Source: Ignavigranum ruoffiae (GTDB taxonomy: Bacteria; Bacillota; Bacilli; Lactobacillales; Aerococcaceae). Taken from it: a stretch of 64,000 bases of DNA. The DNA lies in contig NZ_FOEN01000001.1 of assembly GCF_900110675.1 (NCBI RefSeq), forward strand, positions 310,001 to 374,000. The letters run 5' to 3'. Below are positions 56,172 to 64,000 of this stretch, one piece after another. The position numbers were made by a program, and so were the translations under genes. The notes below the pieces were generated by a model. That model saw only the letters and a program-made list of their open reading frames with translations. It was not told the DNA's origin and made no database searches. The stretch's first letter is position 1. Each line of letters starts with the position of its first letter.

Positions 56172-57284
56172 CTATATATTTAATAGGCATTCTTGTTCCA
56201 AACTTCGGTCGAAATTTGAGACAGTAACTCCTAATAATCGTATTTTTTCTCCTAATAAATTAAGGCTTCGCCATAATTCTATCACATTTTCGAGAATCTG
56301 TTGGTCATTTTTGATTGGTTGGGTTAGAGAATGCTGACGGGTTACAGTCTGAAAATCTGCGGTTCGCACTTTTAAAGTCACGGTATAGGCTTTCAAGCTT
56401 TCTTTAATTAAATGCCCTCCTACCTCTTGACTAAGTTCAGTTAAACTCGCCATGACTTGTTCTTCGGCCGTTAAGAAATTTAGAAAAGTTCGTTCTTTGC
56501 CCAGAGATTTTCTTAAACGTGAAGCTTCTACCCGGTTACTCGCAATCCCTCTGACCTTATAATATAAAGATAAACCGGCTTTACCAAAGTGCTTTTCTAA
56601 CTCTTCCAGGCTAAGCTGATATAAATCGAAACCATCAGCAACATTCATTTCTTTAAGTAAGAATTGGGTCTTGGTCCCAACCCCATGGAAATGTTCAATC
56701 GGCAACTTCATCAGAAATACGTGGGCTTGTTCAGGCTCGATAACGGTCAAACCGAAAGGTTTCTGAAAATCTGAGGCCACTTTAGCCAAAAATTTATTAT
56801 AAGAAATCCCTACTGAACAGGTAAGACCGGTTTCTCGCCGAATTTCCTGTTGAATGGCTTGACCAATCAACGTGGCACTAGGACAATTAAAATGATTCTG
56901 ACTAATATCGAGATAGGCTTCATCAAGAGAAACGGGCTGCACCAGATCGGTATAGCGATAAAATATCTGCCGAATATTTTGTGAAACTTGCCGATAAGTT
57001 GACATATCTCCTTTAATAAAGATAGCTCGAGGACAACGACGGTATGCTTCGATCGCTGGCATGGCCGAATGAATGCCGTATTGACGGGCTACATAATTGC
57101 AGGTCGAAACAATGCCCCTTCCACCAGTTAAATTTGGATGCTTGGCAATCACAACCGGTTTATGTTTTAATTCTGGACGCTTTAATATTTCAATCGACGC
57201 ATAAAAAGCATCCATATCTACATGAAGAATCTTCTTACTAAGATCTGGTAAAGGATCCGCAAATTCTAACATCCCATATTTCAT
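56172..57284 (-). CDS. dinB: DinB, DNA polymerase IV
   Basis: Y-family translesion polymerase. Catalytic motifs are HVDMDAFYASIE near residues 21-32 and SLDEAYLDIS near 120, with the steric-gate region in between. The little-finger domain contains GKERTFLNFLTAEEQV. The start is the ATG with AAGGAGGG nine bases before, giving 370 residues. A LexA box lies about 27 bases upstream. Unlike in Bacillus, a ZIP transporter gene follows closely. The C-terminus (SFDRSLEQECLLNI-type ending) may carry a clamp-binding peptide, but I cannot define it. Confidence 0.94.
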   Translation of the reverse strand: MKYGMLEFADPLPDLSKKILHVDMDAFYASIEILKRPELKHKPVVIAKHPNLTGGRGIVSTCNYVARQYGIHSAMPAIEAYRRCPRAIFIKGDMSTYRQVSQNIRQIFYRYTDLVQPVSLDEAYLDISQNHFNCPSATLIGQAIQQEIRRETGLTCSVGISYNKFLAKVASDFQKPFGLTVIEPEQAHVFLMKLPIEHFHGVGTKTQFLLKEMNVADGFDLYQLSLEELEKHFGKAGLSLYYKVRGIASNRVEASRLRKSLGKERTFLNFLTAEEQVMASLTELSQEVGGHLIKESLKAYTVTLKVRTADFQTVTRQHSLTQPIKNDQQILENVIELWRSLNLLGEKIRLLGVTVSNFDRSLEQECLLNI

Positions 57285-57311
57285 CACCAACCCTCCTTTT
57301 GGTCTAGTATA

Positions 57312-57325
57312 CAAACATTTGTTCG
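57312..57325. promoter_or_regulatory. LexA (SOS) box of dinB
   Basis: On the minus strand CGAACAAATGTTTG, one base from the consensus CGAAC-N4-GTTCG core. It is extended on both sides by GTATAC, making a 24-base imperfect palindrome (57307-57330). Confidence 0.82.
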
Positions 57326-57401
57326 TATACTCAAGACCTATATTTCATTTAGGGTTAAATATTCATCAGAAATGACTTTTAAGATTCGCAAAATTGTCAA
57401 C

Positions 57402-57435
57402 AAAAAAGACGACCAGCCGTTAAATCTAGTCGTCT
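57402..57435 (-). terminator. yajC terminator
   Basis: Stem AGACGAC / GTCGTCT (57407-57413, 57429-57435) followed on the minus strand by six T. It lies right after yajC. Confidence 0.85.
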
Positions 57436-57445
57436 CACGATTTTG

Positions 57446-57820
57446 TTATTTATTTTCTTGTGGATCTTCTTCAATGTCGCCTTCAACGACTTCTATTTCT
57501 TCTGAATGCTCTTCAGGGGATAAATCCTTGACTGAAACTGTCGCATTGGTGGCCGCTGGAGTGTCAACAACTTTGGCAATCGCTGAAAGTTCGAAAGTTA
57601 AGTAAACTCCTTCACAGTCAATCACAATTTTATTGGTATCATGTTGGACCTCTTCAACTAGTCCGTGAAGACCGCCAATAGTCACTACTTCTTGACCCGG
57701 ACGAAGTGAAGAAAGCATATTTTTCTTTTCTTCCATTTGTTTCTTTTGGGGTCTAATCATTAAGAAGTACATGACCACAAACATTAACAACAAGGGAACT
57801 AAATTAACTAACATATTCAT
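57446..57820 (-). CDS. yajC: YajC, preprotein translocase accessory protein
   Basis: Small Sec-associated membrane protein: one N-terminal helix (about 6-22), then MIRPQKKQMEEKKNMLSSLR, the conserved segment, and GQEVVTIGGLHGLV in the small cytoplasmic domain. The C-terminal tail of about 30 residues is very acidic. The length of 124 residues is normal. It follows tgt by about 60 bases, the usual queA-tgt-yajC neighbourhood, though queA is far away here. Confidence 0.95.
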   Translation of the reverse strand: MNMLVNLVPLLLMFVVMYFLMIRPQKKQMEEKKNMLSSLRPGQEVVTIGGLHGLVEEVQHDTNKIVIDCEGVYLTFELSAIAKVVDTPAATNATVSVKDLSPEEHSEEIEVVEGDIEEDPQENK

Positions 57821-57881
57821 GATAAAACTCCTCTTTTTTTATTATTTATTGTAACATGTTTATCCTATGATGGCGATTATT

Positions 57882-59045
<1,164 letters not shown>

Positions 59046-59798
59046 TTAATTCAATTCAACTTCAAAAATAATCGGATAGTATTTTCCAGTTAAATAAAAC
59101 AAATTGTCTTTGATATGGGCAATACCATTTAAAACATCCATAGTTTGGCGCTGGCTGGGTGAAATTTTTGCCTGGTCAATAATAGGTGAAAGGTCATACA
59201 CTTTCTTAACCTCGCCTGTATTCCCATCGATAGCGACAATAGAATTACTATACCACACATTGGCATAAATTAAACCATTGGCGTACTCCAATTCATTTAA
59301 TAATTCAACCGGTTCTTCATCTAAATGGACTTGAATTTTGGCTAACAGATCAAAATTTTGGGCATCTCGTTGATAAAGCGTAGAGCTACCATCAGACATC
59401 CATAAGACATCGGCTTGAGCATCATAAGTTAAACCCCATCCTTCAGTATCATAGGCCACTTCCTTAGTCAGCTCGAAACTTTGTTCATCCCAGAGGAAAG
59501 CCTTGCCAGATTTCCAAGTCAATTGCCAAATACCATAAGGTGTATCCGTAATGCCTTCACCGAAATATTCATTGGCCAACTTCACTTTACTCTCTAAAGT
59601 CCCCGTGTCAGGATTTAAATAACCCAATTGTGACTGATCATATTGTCCCGATCCGATTAAAATCCGTCCTTGCTTATCAACTGTAAAGCCTTGGGTAAAC
59701 AATTCCTGATCACTAGGTAGGATAGATACTAACTTAACCGGAGAATTCATGATGGATAAATTCAGCATCATGAATAAGCTTAGAATACAATAAAGCAT
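59046..59798 (-). CDS. Secreted glutaminyl-peptide cyclotransferase (plant/bacterial type)
   Basis: Beta-propeller enzyme that converts N-terminal glutamine of peptides to pyroglutamate. The family stretches FTQGFTV, EGWGLTYD, LNELEYANG and VLNGIAH are visible, and the end has LTGKYYPIIFEV. The N-terminus is a short hydrophobic segment (MLYCILSLFMMLNLSIMN), probably a signal anchor or signal peptide, so it works outside the cell. I start it at the ATG with GGAGGG six bases before; an ATG two codons upstream is too close. The length is 250 residues. It lies 12 bases upstream of tgt on the same strand. Confidence 0.88.
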   Translation of the reverse strand: MLYCILSLFMMLNLSIMNSPVKLVSILPSDQELFTQGFTVDKQGRILIGSGQYDQSQLGYLNPDTGTLESKVKLANEYFGEGITDTPYGIWQLTWKSGKAFLWDEQSFELTKEVAYDTEGWGLTYDAQADVLWMSDGSSTLYQRDAQNFDLLAKIQVHLDEEPVELLNELEYANGLIYANVWYSNSIVAIDGNTGEVKKVYDLSPIIDQAKISPSQRQTMDVLNGIAHIKDNLFYLTGKYYPIIFEVELN

Positions 59799-59874
59799 AA
59801 TCATCCCTCCAGACTAGCATGATAAATTATAAATTGATACAATGAGAATACTTTTGAAGAAAGGATAGCCAAAC

Positions 59875-60501
59875 ATGTACCATTTTTTCATTACTATTAT
59901 ATCAGGTCTATTTAAGTTATTAAATGGGCGACCGCTTATCCAGGGACTCGAGAATATCCCTAAAGACGACAGTGTCATCTTTGCAGCGACCCATCGGTCT
60001 GCCACTGATCCCTTCTATCTTGCCATTAATTTGAAAGACAGAACGATTGCTTTTATGGCTAAAGAATCAATTTTTAAATTTAAACCGCTGGCAGCATTAT
60101 TAAAATCAGCCCATGTATTCCCAGTCAATCGGGATAAGCCATCGACCAAAGTCATTAAACACTCGGTCAAACTCTTAGCAGATGGACTTGACTTGGGTAT
60201 CTTTCCCACCGGCTCTCGTTACTCCACAGAGGTCAAAGGGGGAACTGCCTTTATTCAAACTTTAAGCCACAAAGCGATTATTCCGGTATCCATTCAACCG
60301 CCAAGCAATTTCTGGCAATTTATCAGTCGTCGCAAAGCTCGCATCGCCTTTGGACCAGCCATTCCCTATATTGAAGGCAAAAAATATAAAAAAGCTGATT
60401 TGGCAGCCATTGATCAACAAATTGCTGAAGAGTTTGACCGCCTGGATAAATTAAATAATCCGGATTATAAATATATTCCCAAAAAGAAAAAGACAATGTA
60501 A
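59875..60501 (+). CDS. PlsC-like lysophospholipid acyltransferase
   Basis: 208 residues with an N-terminal hydrophobic helix and the acyltransferase catalytic box HRSATD (H42-x4-D47 region). The second motif, normally FPEGTRS, here reads FPTGSR, so the glutamate and threonine are changed. The block VSIQPP and basic surface residues follow. The likely role is acylation of 1-acylglycerol 3-phosphate to phosphatidic acid, feeding PgsA's pathway. The basic C-terminus (YIPKKKKTM) fits membrane contact. It is divergent from the cyclotransferase gene and ends at a terminator. Confidence 0.9.
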   Translation: MYHFFITIISGLFKLLNGRPLIQGLENIPKDDSVIFAATHRSATDPFYLAINLKDRTIAFMAKESIFKFKPLAALLKSAHVFPVNRDKPSTKVIKHSVKLLADGLDLGIFPTGSRYSTEVKGGTAFIQTLSHKAIIPVSIQPPSNFWQFISRRKARIAFGPAIPYIEGKKYKKADLAAIDQQIAEEFDRLDKLNNPDYKYIPKKKKTM

Positions 60502-60562
60502 AATATTCCACTTCGGCGGAGCAAGCCTTAACTGCAGCAGTTAGAATTTATCTTATAAAAGC

Positions 60563-60603
60563 AAAAAGAGTTGCCTACTCGAGCTAGCAACTCTTTTTCT
60601 TTT
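60563..60603. terminator. Bidirectional terminator between plsC and yneF
   Basis: Stem AAAAAGAGTTGC / GCAACTCTTTTT (60563-60574, 60587-60598) flanked by A and T runs. It serves the plus-strand plsC gene and the minus-strand yneF gene. Confidence 0.9.
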
Positions 60604-60687
60604 GGTTATGTTTACCCTTTTTCTGCCCTTTGAGCGAAAAATTGGCTTATTATATTTCTTTCCACAAAAATGAGTTTTCAAACAAAG

Positions 60688-60906
60688 CTATTTAGATTGC
60701 ATCTTCATTGAAGCCATAATTTGTTTAACTTTCTTTTGTGATGGTTTTTGTCCCATTTGGGCCATCATTGTCATAATCATACGTTCATCAATCGGTGGAT
60801 TTTCTTTAAAATAATCCATCATGTATTTACGTGAAATAAAGAATCCGCCAATCAGTCCTCCAATAAGGGCTAATAAAACAATCAAGATCCATACCCAAGT
60901 TTCCAT
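60688..60906 (-). CDS. yneF: YneF family small membrane protein
   Basis: 72 residues: one N-terminal membrane helix (about 5-25), then the conserved [20 protein letters not shown] and a basic tail with [11 protein letters not shown]. This matches the YneF (UPF0154) family, small proteins conserved across Firmicutes with no settled function. GGAGGG precedes the ATG. It follows the ynzC gene with a gap of about 66 bases, the lexA-ynzC-yneF neighbourhood of Bacillus in condensed form. Confidence 0.92.
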   Translation of the reverse strand: METWVWILIVLLALIGGLIGGFFISRKYMMDYFKENPPIDERMIMTMMAQMGQKPSQKKVKQIMASMKMQSK

Positions 60907-60972
60907 CCTATCCCTCCTTCAATTAACATCTTAAATATTGTACTAAAAAATGAGTTTAAAACCAAGTAAAAT

Positions 60973-61212
60973 TTAAGGACGATGTAAGCCTTTATCTTTT
61001 TGAATTTTTTTGACTTTAGCCGAGGTAAGGTCATTTCCTTCAGAATCGACGATTTTTATTCCTTCGATATGATTGCGCATACCACGTCTGAAAGCTTGTA
61101 AGTACTCTTTACGAAGGGTGACTTGTTCTTTCAATTCAGCGTCAGTCAATGATTCGGTCTTTTTCTTTCGAGCTAAATAATTTAATCGATCCATCTTTTC
61201 TTTCTCTAACAT
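60973..61212 (-). CDS. DUF896 family protein (YnzC-like)
   Basis: 79 residues, mostly helical: MDRLNYLARKKKTESLTDAE and EQVTLRKEYLQAFRRGMRN are the conserved helical hairpin of DUF896, and the tail ends QKDKGLHRP. Bacillus YnzC belongs to the SOS-induced yneA-yneB-ynzC operon next to lexA. Here it is the first gene, directly facing lexA across a single LexA box, so it is probably SOS-induced. AAAGGAG precedes the ATG. Function is unknown. Confidence 0.92.
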   Translation of the reverse strand: MLEKEKMDRLNYLARKKKTESLTDAELKEQVTLRKEYLQAFRRGMRNHIEGIKIVDSEGNDLTSAKVKKIQKDKGLHRP

Positions 61213-61227
61213 AGAATCTCCTTTCAG

Positions 61228-61241
61228 CGAACATTTGTTTG
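61228..61241. promoter_or_regulatory. Shared LexA (SOS) box of lexA and ynzC
   Basis: CGAACATTTGTTTG, one base from the perfect palindrome. It overlaps the lexA -35 and lies 16 bases before the divergent ynzC gene. Confidence 0.85.
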
Positions 61242-61267
61242 CTTCATCACTTTATCTTTGTTATAAT
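61239..61267 (+). promoter_or_regulatory. lexA: lexA promoter
   Basis: TTGCTT (61239-61244), 17-base spacer, TATAAT (61262-61267), about 30 bases before the lexA ATG. The LexA box overlaps the -35. Confidence 0.82.
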
Positions 61268-61297
61268 AACATTAAGAAATAGAAAGGTACAACGCTT

Positions 61298-61921
61298 ATG
61301 ACAAAAATTAGCCAAAAACAATTAAATATTCTTAAATCCATTCATGAAACAATTGAATGTAAAGGCTATCCACCAACCGTCCGCGAAATTGCCGCTGAAG
61401 TGGGTCTGGCTTCGACGTCGACGGTGCATGGCCACTTGTCTCGCTTAGAACAAAATGGCTTTATCAGTCGCGACCCCAGCTTAACCCGAGCCATTGAACT
61501 AACCGAACAAGGTTTTCAAGCATTGGGACTCAATCAGCAGCCAGCTTCGATTCCCCTATTAGGACGAGTTGCTGCCGGCAGTCCTATTCTTGCTGTTGAA
61601 GATGCCACCGACTATTATCCGATTCCCAGTCATTTAGAGAAATTTGATCCTGACGAATTGTTTATGCTTGAAATTAATGGTGAAAGCATGATTAATATTG
61701 GTATCCTCGATGGTGACTTGATAACCGTCCGTAAGCAGAGCCAGGCTAATAATGGGGACATTGTAGTTGCCATGACCATGGAAGATGAAGCAACCTGCAA
61801 ACGATTCTATAAAAAAGATGGTTATTATGTACTCCGACCTGAAAATGACTTCATGGAAGATATTATCCTTAATCAAGTCAGTATCCTAGGAAAGGTCGTT
61901 GCCTTATACCGAGAATTTTAA
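61298..61921 (+). CDS. lexA: LexA, SOS repressor
   Basis: Represses SOS genes until RecA filaments stimulate its self-cleavage. The winged helix (1-70) contains [20 protein letters not shown]. The cleavage site is A93-G94 in VAAGSP. The catalytic serine is S130 ([14 protein letters not shown]) and the lysine is K168 (ATCKRF). The 207-residue length is standard. It is divergent from ynzC; LexA boxes at lexA, recA and dinB in this window share the core AACATTTGTT. AAAGG lies before the ATG. Confidence 0.98.
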   Translation: MTKISQKQLNILKSIHETIECKGYPPTVREIAAEVGLASTSTVHGHLSRLEQNGFISRDPSLTRAIELTEQGFQALGLNQQPASIPLLGRVAAGSPILAVEDATDYYPIPSHLEKFDPDELFMLEINGESMINIGILDGDLITVRKQSQANNGDIVVAMTMEDEATCKRFYKKDGYYVLRPENDFMEDIILNQVSILGKVVALYREF

Positions 61922-62043
61922 TCGGTATTTAGACTGATTAGAGGCTATTTTTCAATTTTATGATACGAGTCTCACTCAGTTCGCCTGATTGAAAGAGATT
62001 GAAGTTACCAATTTGTACCCTCCATCAACCCATCAACAAGAAA

Positions 62044-62100
62044 AATCCACTTCTTTCTAAGCCCTTGCCAACCAAATGGCAAGGGCTTATTTCGTGGATC
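62044..62100. repeat. Hairpin element downstream of apt, similar in plan to the one after ftsK
   Basis: Perfect 11-bp stem AGCCCTTGCCA / TGGCAAGGGCT (62060-62070, 62077-62087) inside an outer stem ATCCAC (62045-62050) / GTGGAT (62094-62099). On the minus strand the structure ends GTGGATTTTTC, so it can serve as the apt terminator; it may also end lexA. The outer stem and its T-rich exit are the same as in the element at 16971-17030. The rest of 61922-62204 shows nothing else. Confidence 0.7.
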
Positions 62101-62204
62101 AGTGAACCTTAAAGTATAGCTCAAATCATTCATTTAATAATTTACGCTAAAACACACTATCAACCAGTCTGACCAATGATAAAAATAGACTTTTCATCGC
62201 CGAT

Positions 62205-62720
62205 TTAGTATTTCATTAAGGCTTTATATTGATAGCCTTTGAGCTTGTCTTTACCATTTAAGTCGACTAACTCAATTAAGAAGGCACAACCAGCGACAAT
62301 CCCACCTAATTTTTCTACGAGTTCAATGGTCGCTTTCATGGTTCCGCCAGTAGCTAATAGATCATCAATAATCAGGACTCTTTGTCCGGGTTGAATAGCA
62401 TCTTTGTGAATGGCCAAAATATCAGTGCCATATTCTAAATCATATTCCACTTCTATGACTTCGCGAGGTAGTTTGCCCCGTTTTCTGACTGGAGCAAAGC
62501 CAATTTCCAAAGCGTAAGCAACCGGGCAACCTACAATAAAGCCACGTGCTTCGGGTCCAGTCACAACATTTACTTGCAAATCTTTGGCATAGTCAACGAT
62601 TTGTTGAGTTGCATAGGAGAAAGCTGGGCCATCCGCCATGAGTGGCGTGATATCGCGAAAGATGATACCCTCACTTGGATAATTATCAACACGGGCAACA
62701 TAGTTTTTTAAATCAATCAT
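62205..62720 (-). CDS. apt: Apt, adenine phosphoribosyltransferase
   Basis: Salvages adenine to AMP using PRPP. The PRPP motif [14 protein letters not shown] is near residue 118, and the N-terminal hood [17 protein letters not shown] is typical. The length is 171 residues. The start is the ATG at 62718-62720, with AAGGGAAG upstream; it overlaps the recJ stop by 8 bases. The frame continues six codons back through that site. A standard recJ-apt pair in Firmicutes. Confidence 0.97.
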   Translation of the reverse strand: MIDLKNYVARVDNYPSEGIIFRDITPLMADGPAFSYATQQIVDYAKDLQVNVVTGPEARGFIVGCPVAYALEIGFAPVRKRGKLPREVIEVEYDLEYGTDILAIHKDAIQPGQRVLIIDDLLATGGTMKATIELVEKLGGIVAGCAFLIELVDLNGKDKLKGYQYKALMKY

Positions 62721-64000
62721 TGATCTTCTTCCCTTCAAAATACTCTTTCACAACCTGCAAAGGTTGGAAATTTAATAACGCTTCAGCTTCTAGACTCGCT
62801 AGGTAAGTCTGGTAACTCGGTAAAGAGAAGATATCAATCTTCTCATGCTGGCTTGGATCTATATTCTGTATCCAACCATCCTTTATTGTAACAAATCCTG
62901 CTTCGAAAAACATCATAATCAAGACTTTCAATTGAATTACCGGTATATTTAAACGAGTTGATATCATCGGTAGGCTAGTCCGGATTGGATAAGCTTCTTG
63001 ACTCATCTGCCATAGATAAAATTTCTTGACACTTTGATAGGTCGGATTGCCTGCCAAATATTTAGAACCCTGATGATAACTCGCCAGAATAATCCGACGC
63101 CAAGAGTGATTTTCCAGAATTCTCTGTAAATCTTCGAGGCGCTTTGGCAACTGGAAGATGACTAAGTTTTCTAAATCTTGCCACTGAGATTCCAGAGTCT
63201 GCTCATTTAATAGTATGGCGCGACTATCAGTTAATAAATGCTCTTGATATTTAGTTAATAAAGTCTGACTAGTAAATAAATATAAAGCCTGATCGAATTG
63301 AAAGATATTCTCATCGACGGTTGAAGACCGCCAATCAATCCATTGTTGGCCACGGATCCCCAGATCTTCAATCACAATTTGAGCCTGGCTCTGGTTTCTA
63401 AATTGATTAATACTAGCCTGACCCACCAAAGAAATTTTTTGCCCCTCATTCAAAAATTCTCCTTGGTCTGCTTTATGGAAACCAATCGCTTGACCGACTG
63501 CAGACTTATCTTGATTGGTAAAATTCAATTTGAGATGTTGGCTGTCGTTGCCTAAAAACCGAACAGATTCAAGTTCAACATCCCCCAATAAAATTAACGG
63601 CTTGGCATTATCCATACCAAAGGGCCCTAATAAATTCATTTCTTGAATGAAATCCACGGTCAATTCTTCAACCCTTAATACCAGATCAATATTGATGCTT
63701 GGTGGAATAGCCAGTTGCTCTTGATAAGCTAGCATTGTCTCTTCTAAACCGGACTTAAATACTGACCAATTCGTCTCAGTCACCGTCATTCCAGCTGCCT
63801 GGGCATGTCCGCCAAAGTATTTTAAATGGGGTTCTTGTGTTTTTAAGATATTAAATAAGTGAATCGCGGCCGTACTCCGTCCACTTCCCTTATATTCTTG
63901 GCGATCTTCAAAATATTGAAAAAGCAGCACCGGTCGCTGATAAGTCTGACACAAACGTCCGGCAGCAATTCCTAAAACCCCTGCCGGCCAATTAGCATCG
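62713..64000 (-). CDS. recJ: RecJ, single-strand DNA 5' exonuclease, C-terminal part only
   Basis: About 429 residues of the C-terminal part are in the window; the start lies beyond the right edge. The reading frame is open from 64000 and shows [18 protein letters not shown], then [11 protein letters not shown] (the DHHA1 nucleic-acid motif). After this comes an OB-like domain and the long extra C-terminal domain typical of Firmicute RecJ. RecJ works in recombination and completes the repair genes of this window. Its 3' end overlaps apt. Confidence 0.96.
   Translation of the reverse strand, partial: DANWPAGVLGIAAGRLCQTYQRPVLLFQYFEDRQEYKGSGRSTAAIHLFNILKTQEPHLKYFGGHAQAAGMTVTETNWSVFKSGLEETMLAYQEQLAIPPSINIDLVLRVEELTVDFIQEMNLLGPFGMDNAKPLILLGDVELESVRFLGNDSQHLKLNFTNQDKSAVGQAIGFHKADQGEFLNEGQKISLVGQASINQFRNQSQAQIVIEDLGIRGQQWIDWRSSTVDENIFQFDQALYLFTSQTLLTKYQEHLLTDSRAILLNEQTLESQWQDLENLVIFQLPKRLEDLQRILENHSWRRIILASYHQGSKYLAGNPTYQSVKKFYLWQMSQEAYPIRTSLPMISTRLNIPVIQLKVLIMMFFEAGFVTIKDGWIQNIDPSQHEKIDIFSLPSYQTYLASLEAEALLNFQPLQVVKEYFEGKKIND

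Overview
The window is low-GC Gram-positive chromosome, most likely a Lactobacillales species. My best guess is a relative of Aerococcus, Facklamia or Carnobacteriaceae, but the genus is an inference. Support comes from strong AGGAGG-type ribosome binding sites, Bacillus-type LexA boxes (GAAC-N4-GTTC), RNase Y, a streptococcal-type PBP2B, a CovR/ArlR-type two-component pair, a lipoprotein YidC, LexA-YnzC-YneF synteny, and frequent TTG starts. There is no prophage, insertion sequence, CRISPR array, tRNA or rRNA. Nearly all of it is core genome.

Layout. (1) 1-12.8 kb, all minus strand: a DNA repair and envelope block, read right to left as rodZ-pgsA, cinA, recA, rny, then mutS-mutL-msrB-ruvA-ruvB-queA (queA cut by the left edge). 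(2) 12.9-16.5 kb: a nucleoside-type ABC importer (ATPase and two permeases) without its usual lipoprotein. (3) 16.5-17.2 kb: a gene-free stretch with a large nested inverted repeat. (4) 17.2-25.1 kb: ftsK/spoIIIE, yidC, a CovRS/ArlRS-like two-component system, and gnd. (5) 25.3-28.5 kb: a 36-residue DUF4044-like membrane protein, then 5-FCL, rhomboid, glcK, rhodanese, and rpmG. (6) 28.8-36 kb: two small envelope proteins, PBP2B, and a YfhO-DUF1189 pair. (7) 36-44.5 kb: a purine operon purF-M-N-H-D-E-K-C with PurR-like boxes. (8) 44.8-48.1 kb: cshB, zwf, and a DUF2871 protein. (9) 48.1-55.3 kb: a MarR-controlled heterodimeric multidrug exporter, nrnA and ytoI. (10) 55.3-64 kb: ZIP transporter, dinB, tgt-yajC, a secreted glutaminyl cyclase, plsC, yneF, ynzC, lexA, apt and recJ (cut by the right edge).

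How it works together. Mismatch repair (MutS and an endonuclease-type MutL), recombination (RecA, RuvAB, RecJ) and translesion synthesis (DinB) are all here. recA, dinB and lexA/ynzC each carry a LexA box with the same AACATTTGTT core, so the window holds a small SOS regulon. zwf and gnd supply the oxidative pentose phosphate steps, making NADPH and, through ribose phosphate, the PRPP used by the purine operon and Apt.

Most notable observations: PurF has glycine where the catalytic N-terminal cysteine of the glutaminase domain belongs; the marR gene is out of frame with its good ATG/ribosome binding site by exactly one unit of an (AT)4 repeat, next to two perfect-to-near-perfect palindromic operators; a nested inverted repeat after ftsK shares its ATCCAC/GTGGAT outer stem with a second element after apt; and ynzC shares the lexA SOS box with no yneA between. 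I see no clear new multi-gene system; these are the best leads.
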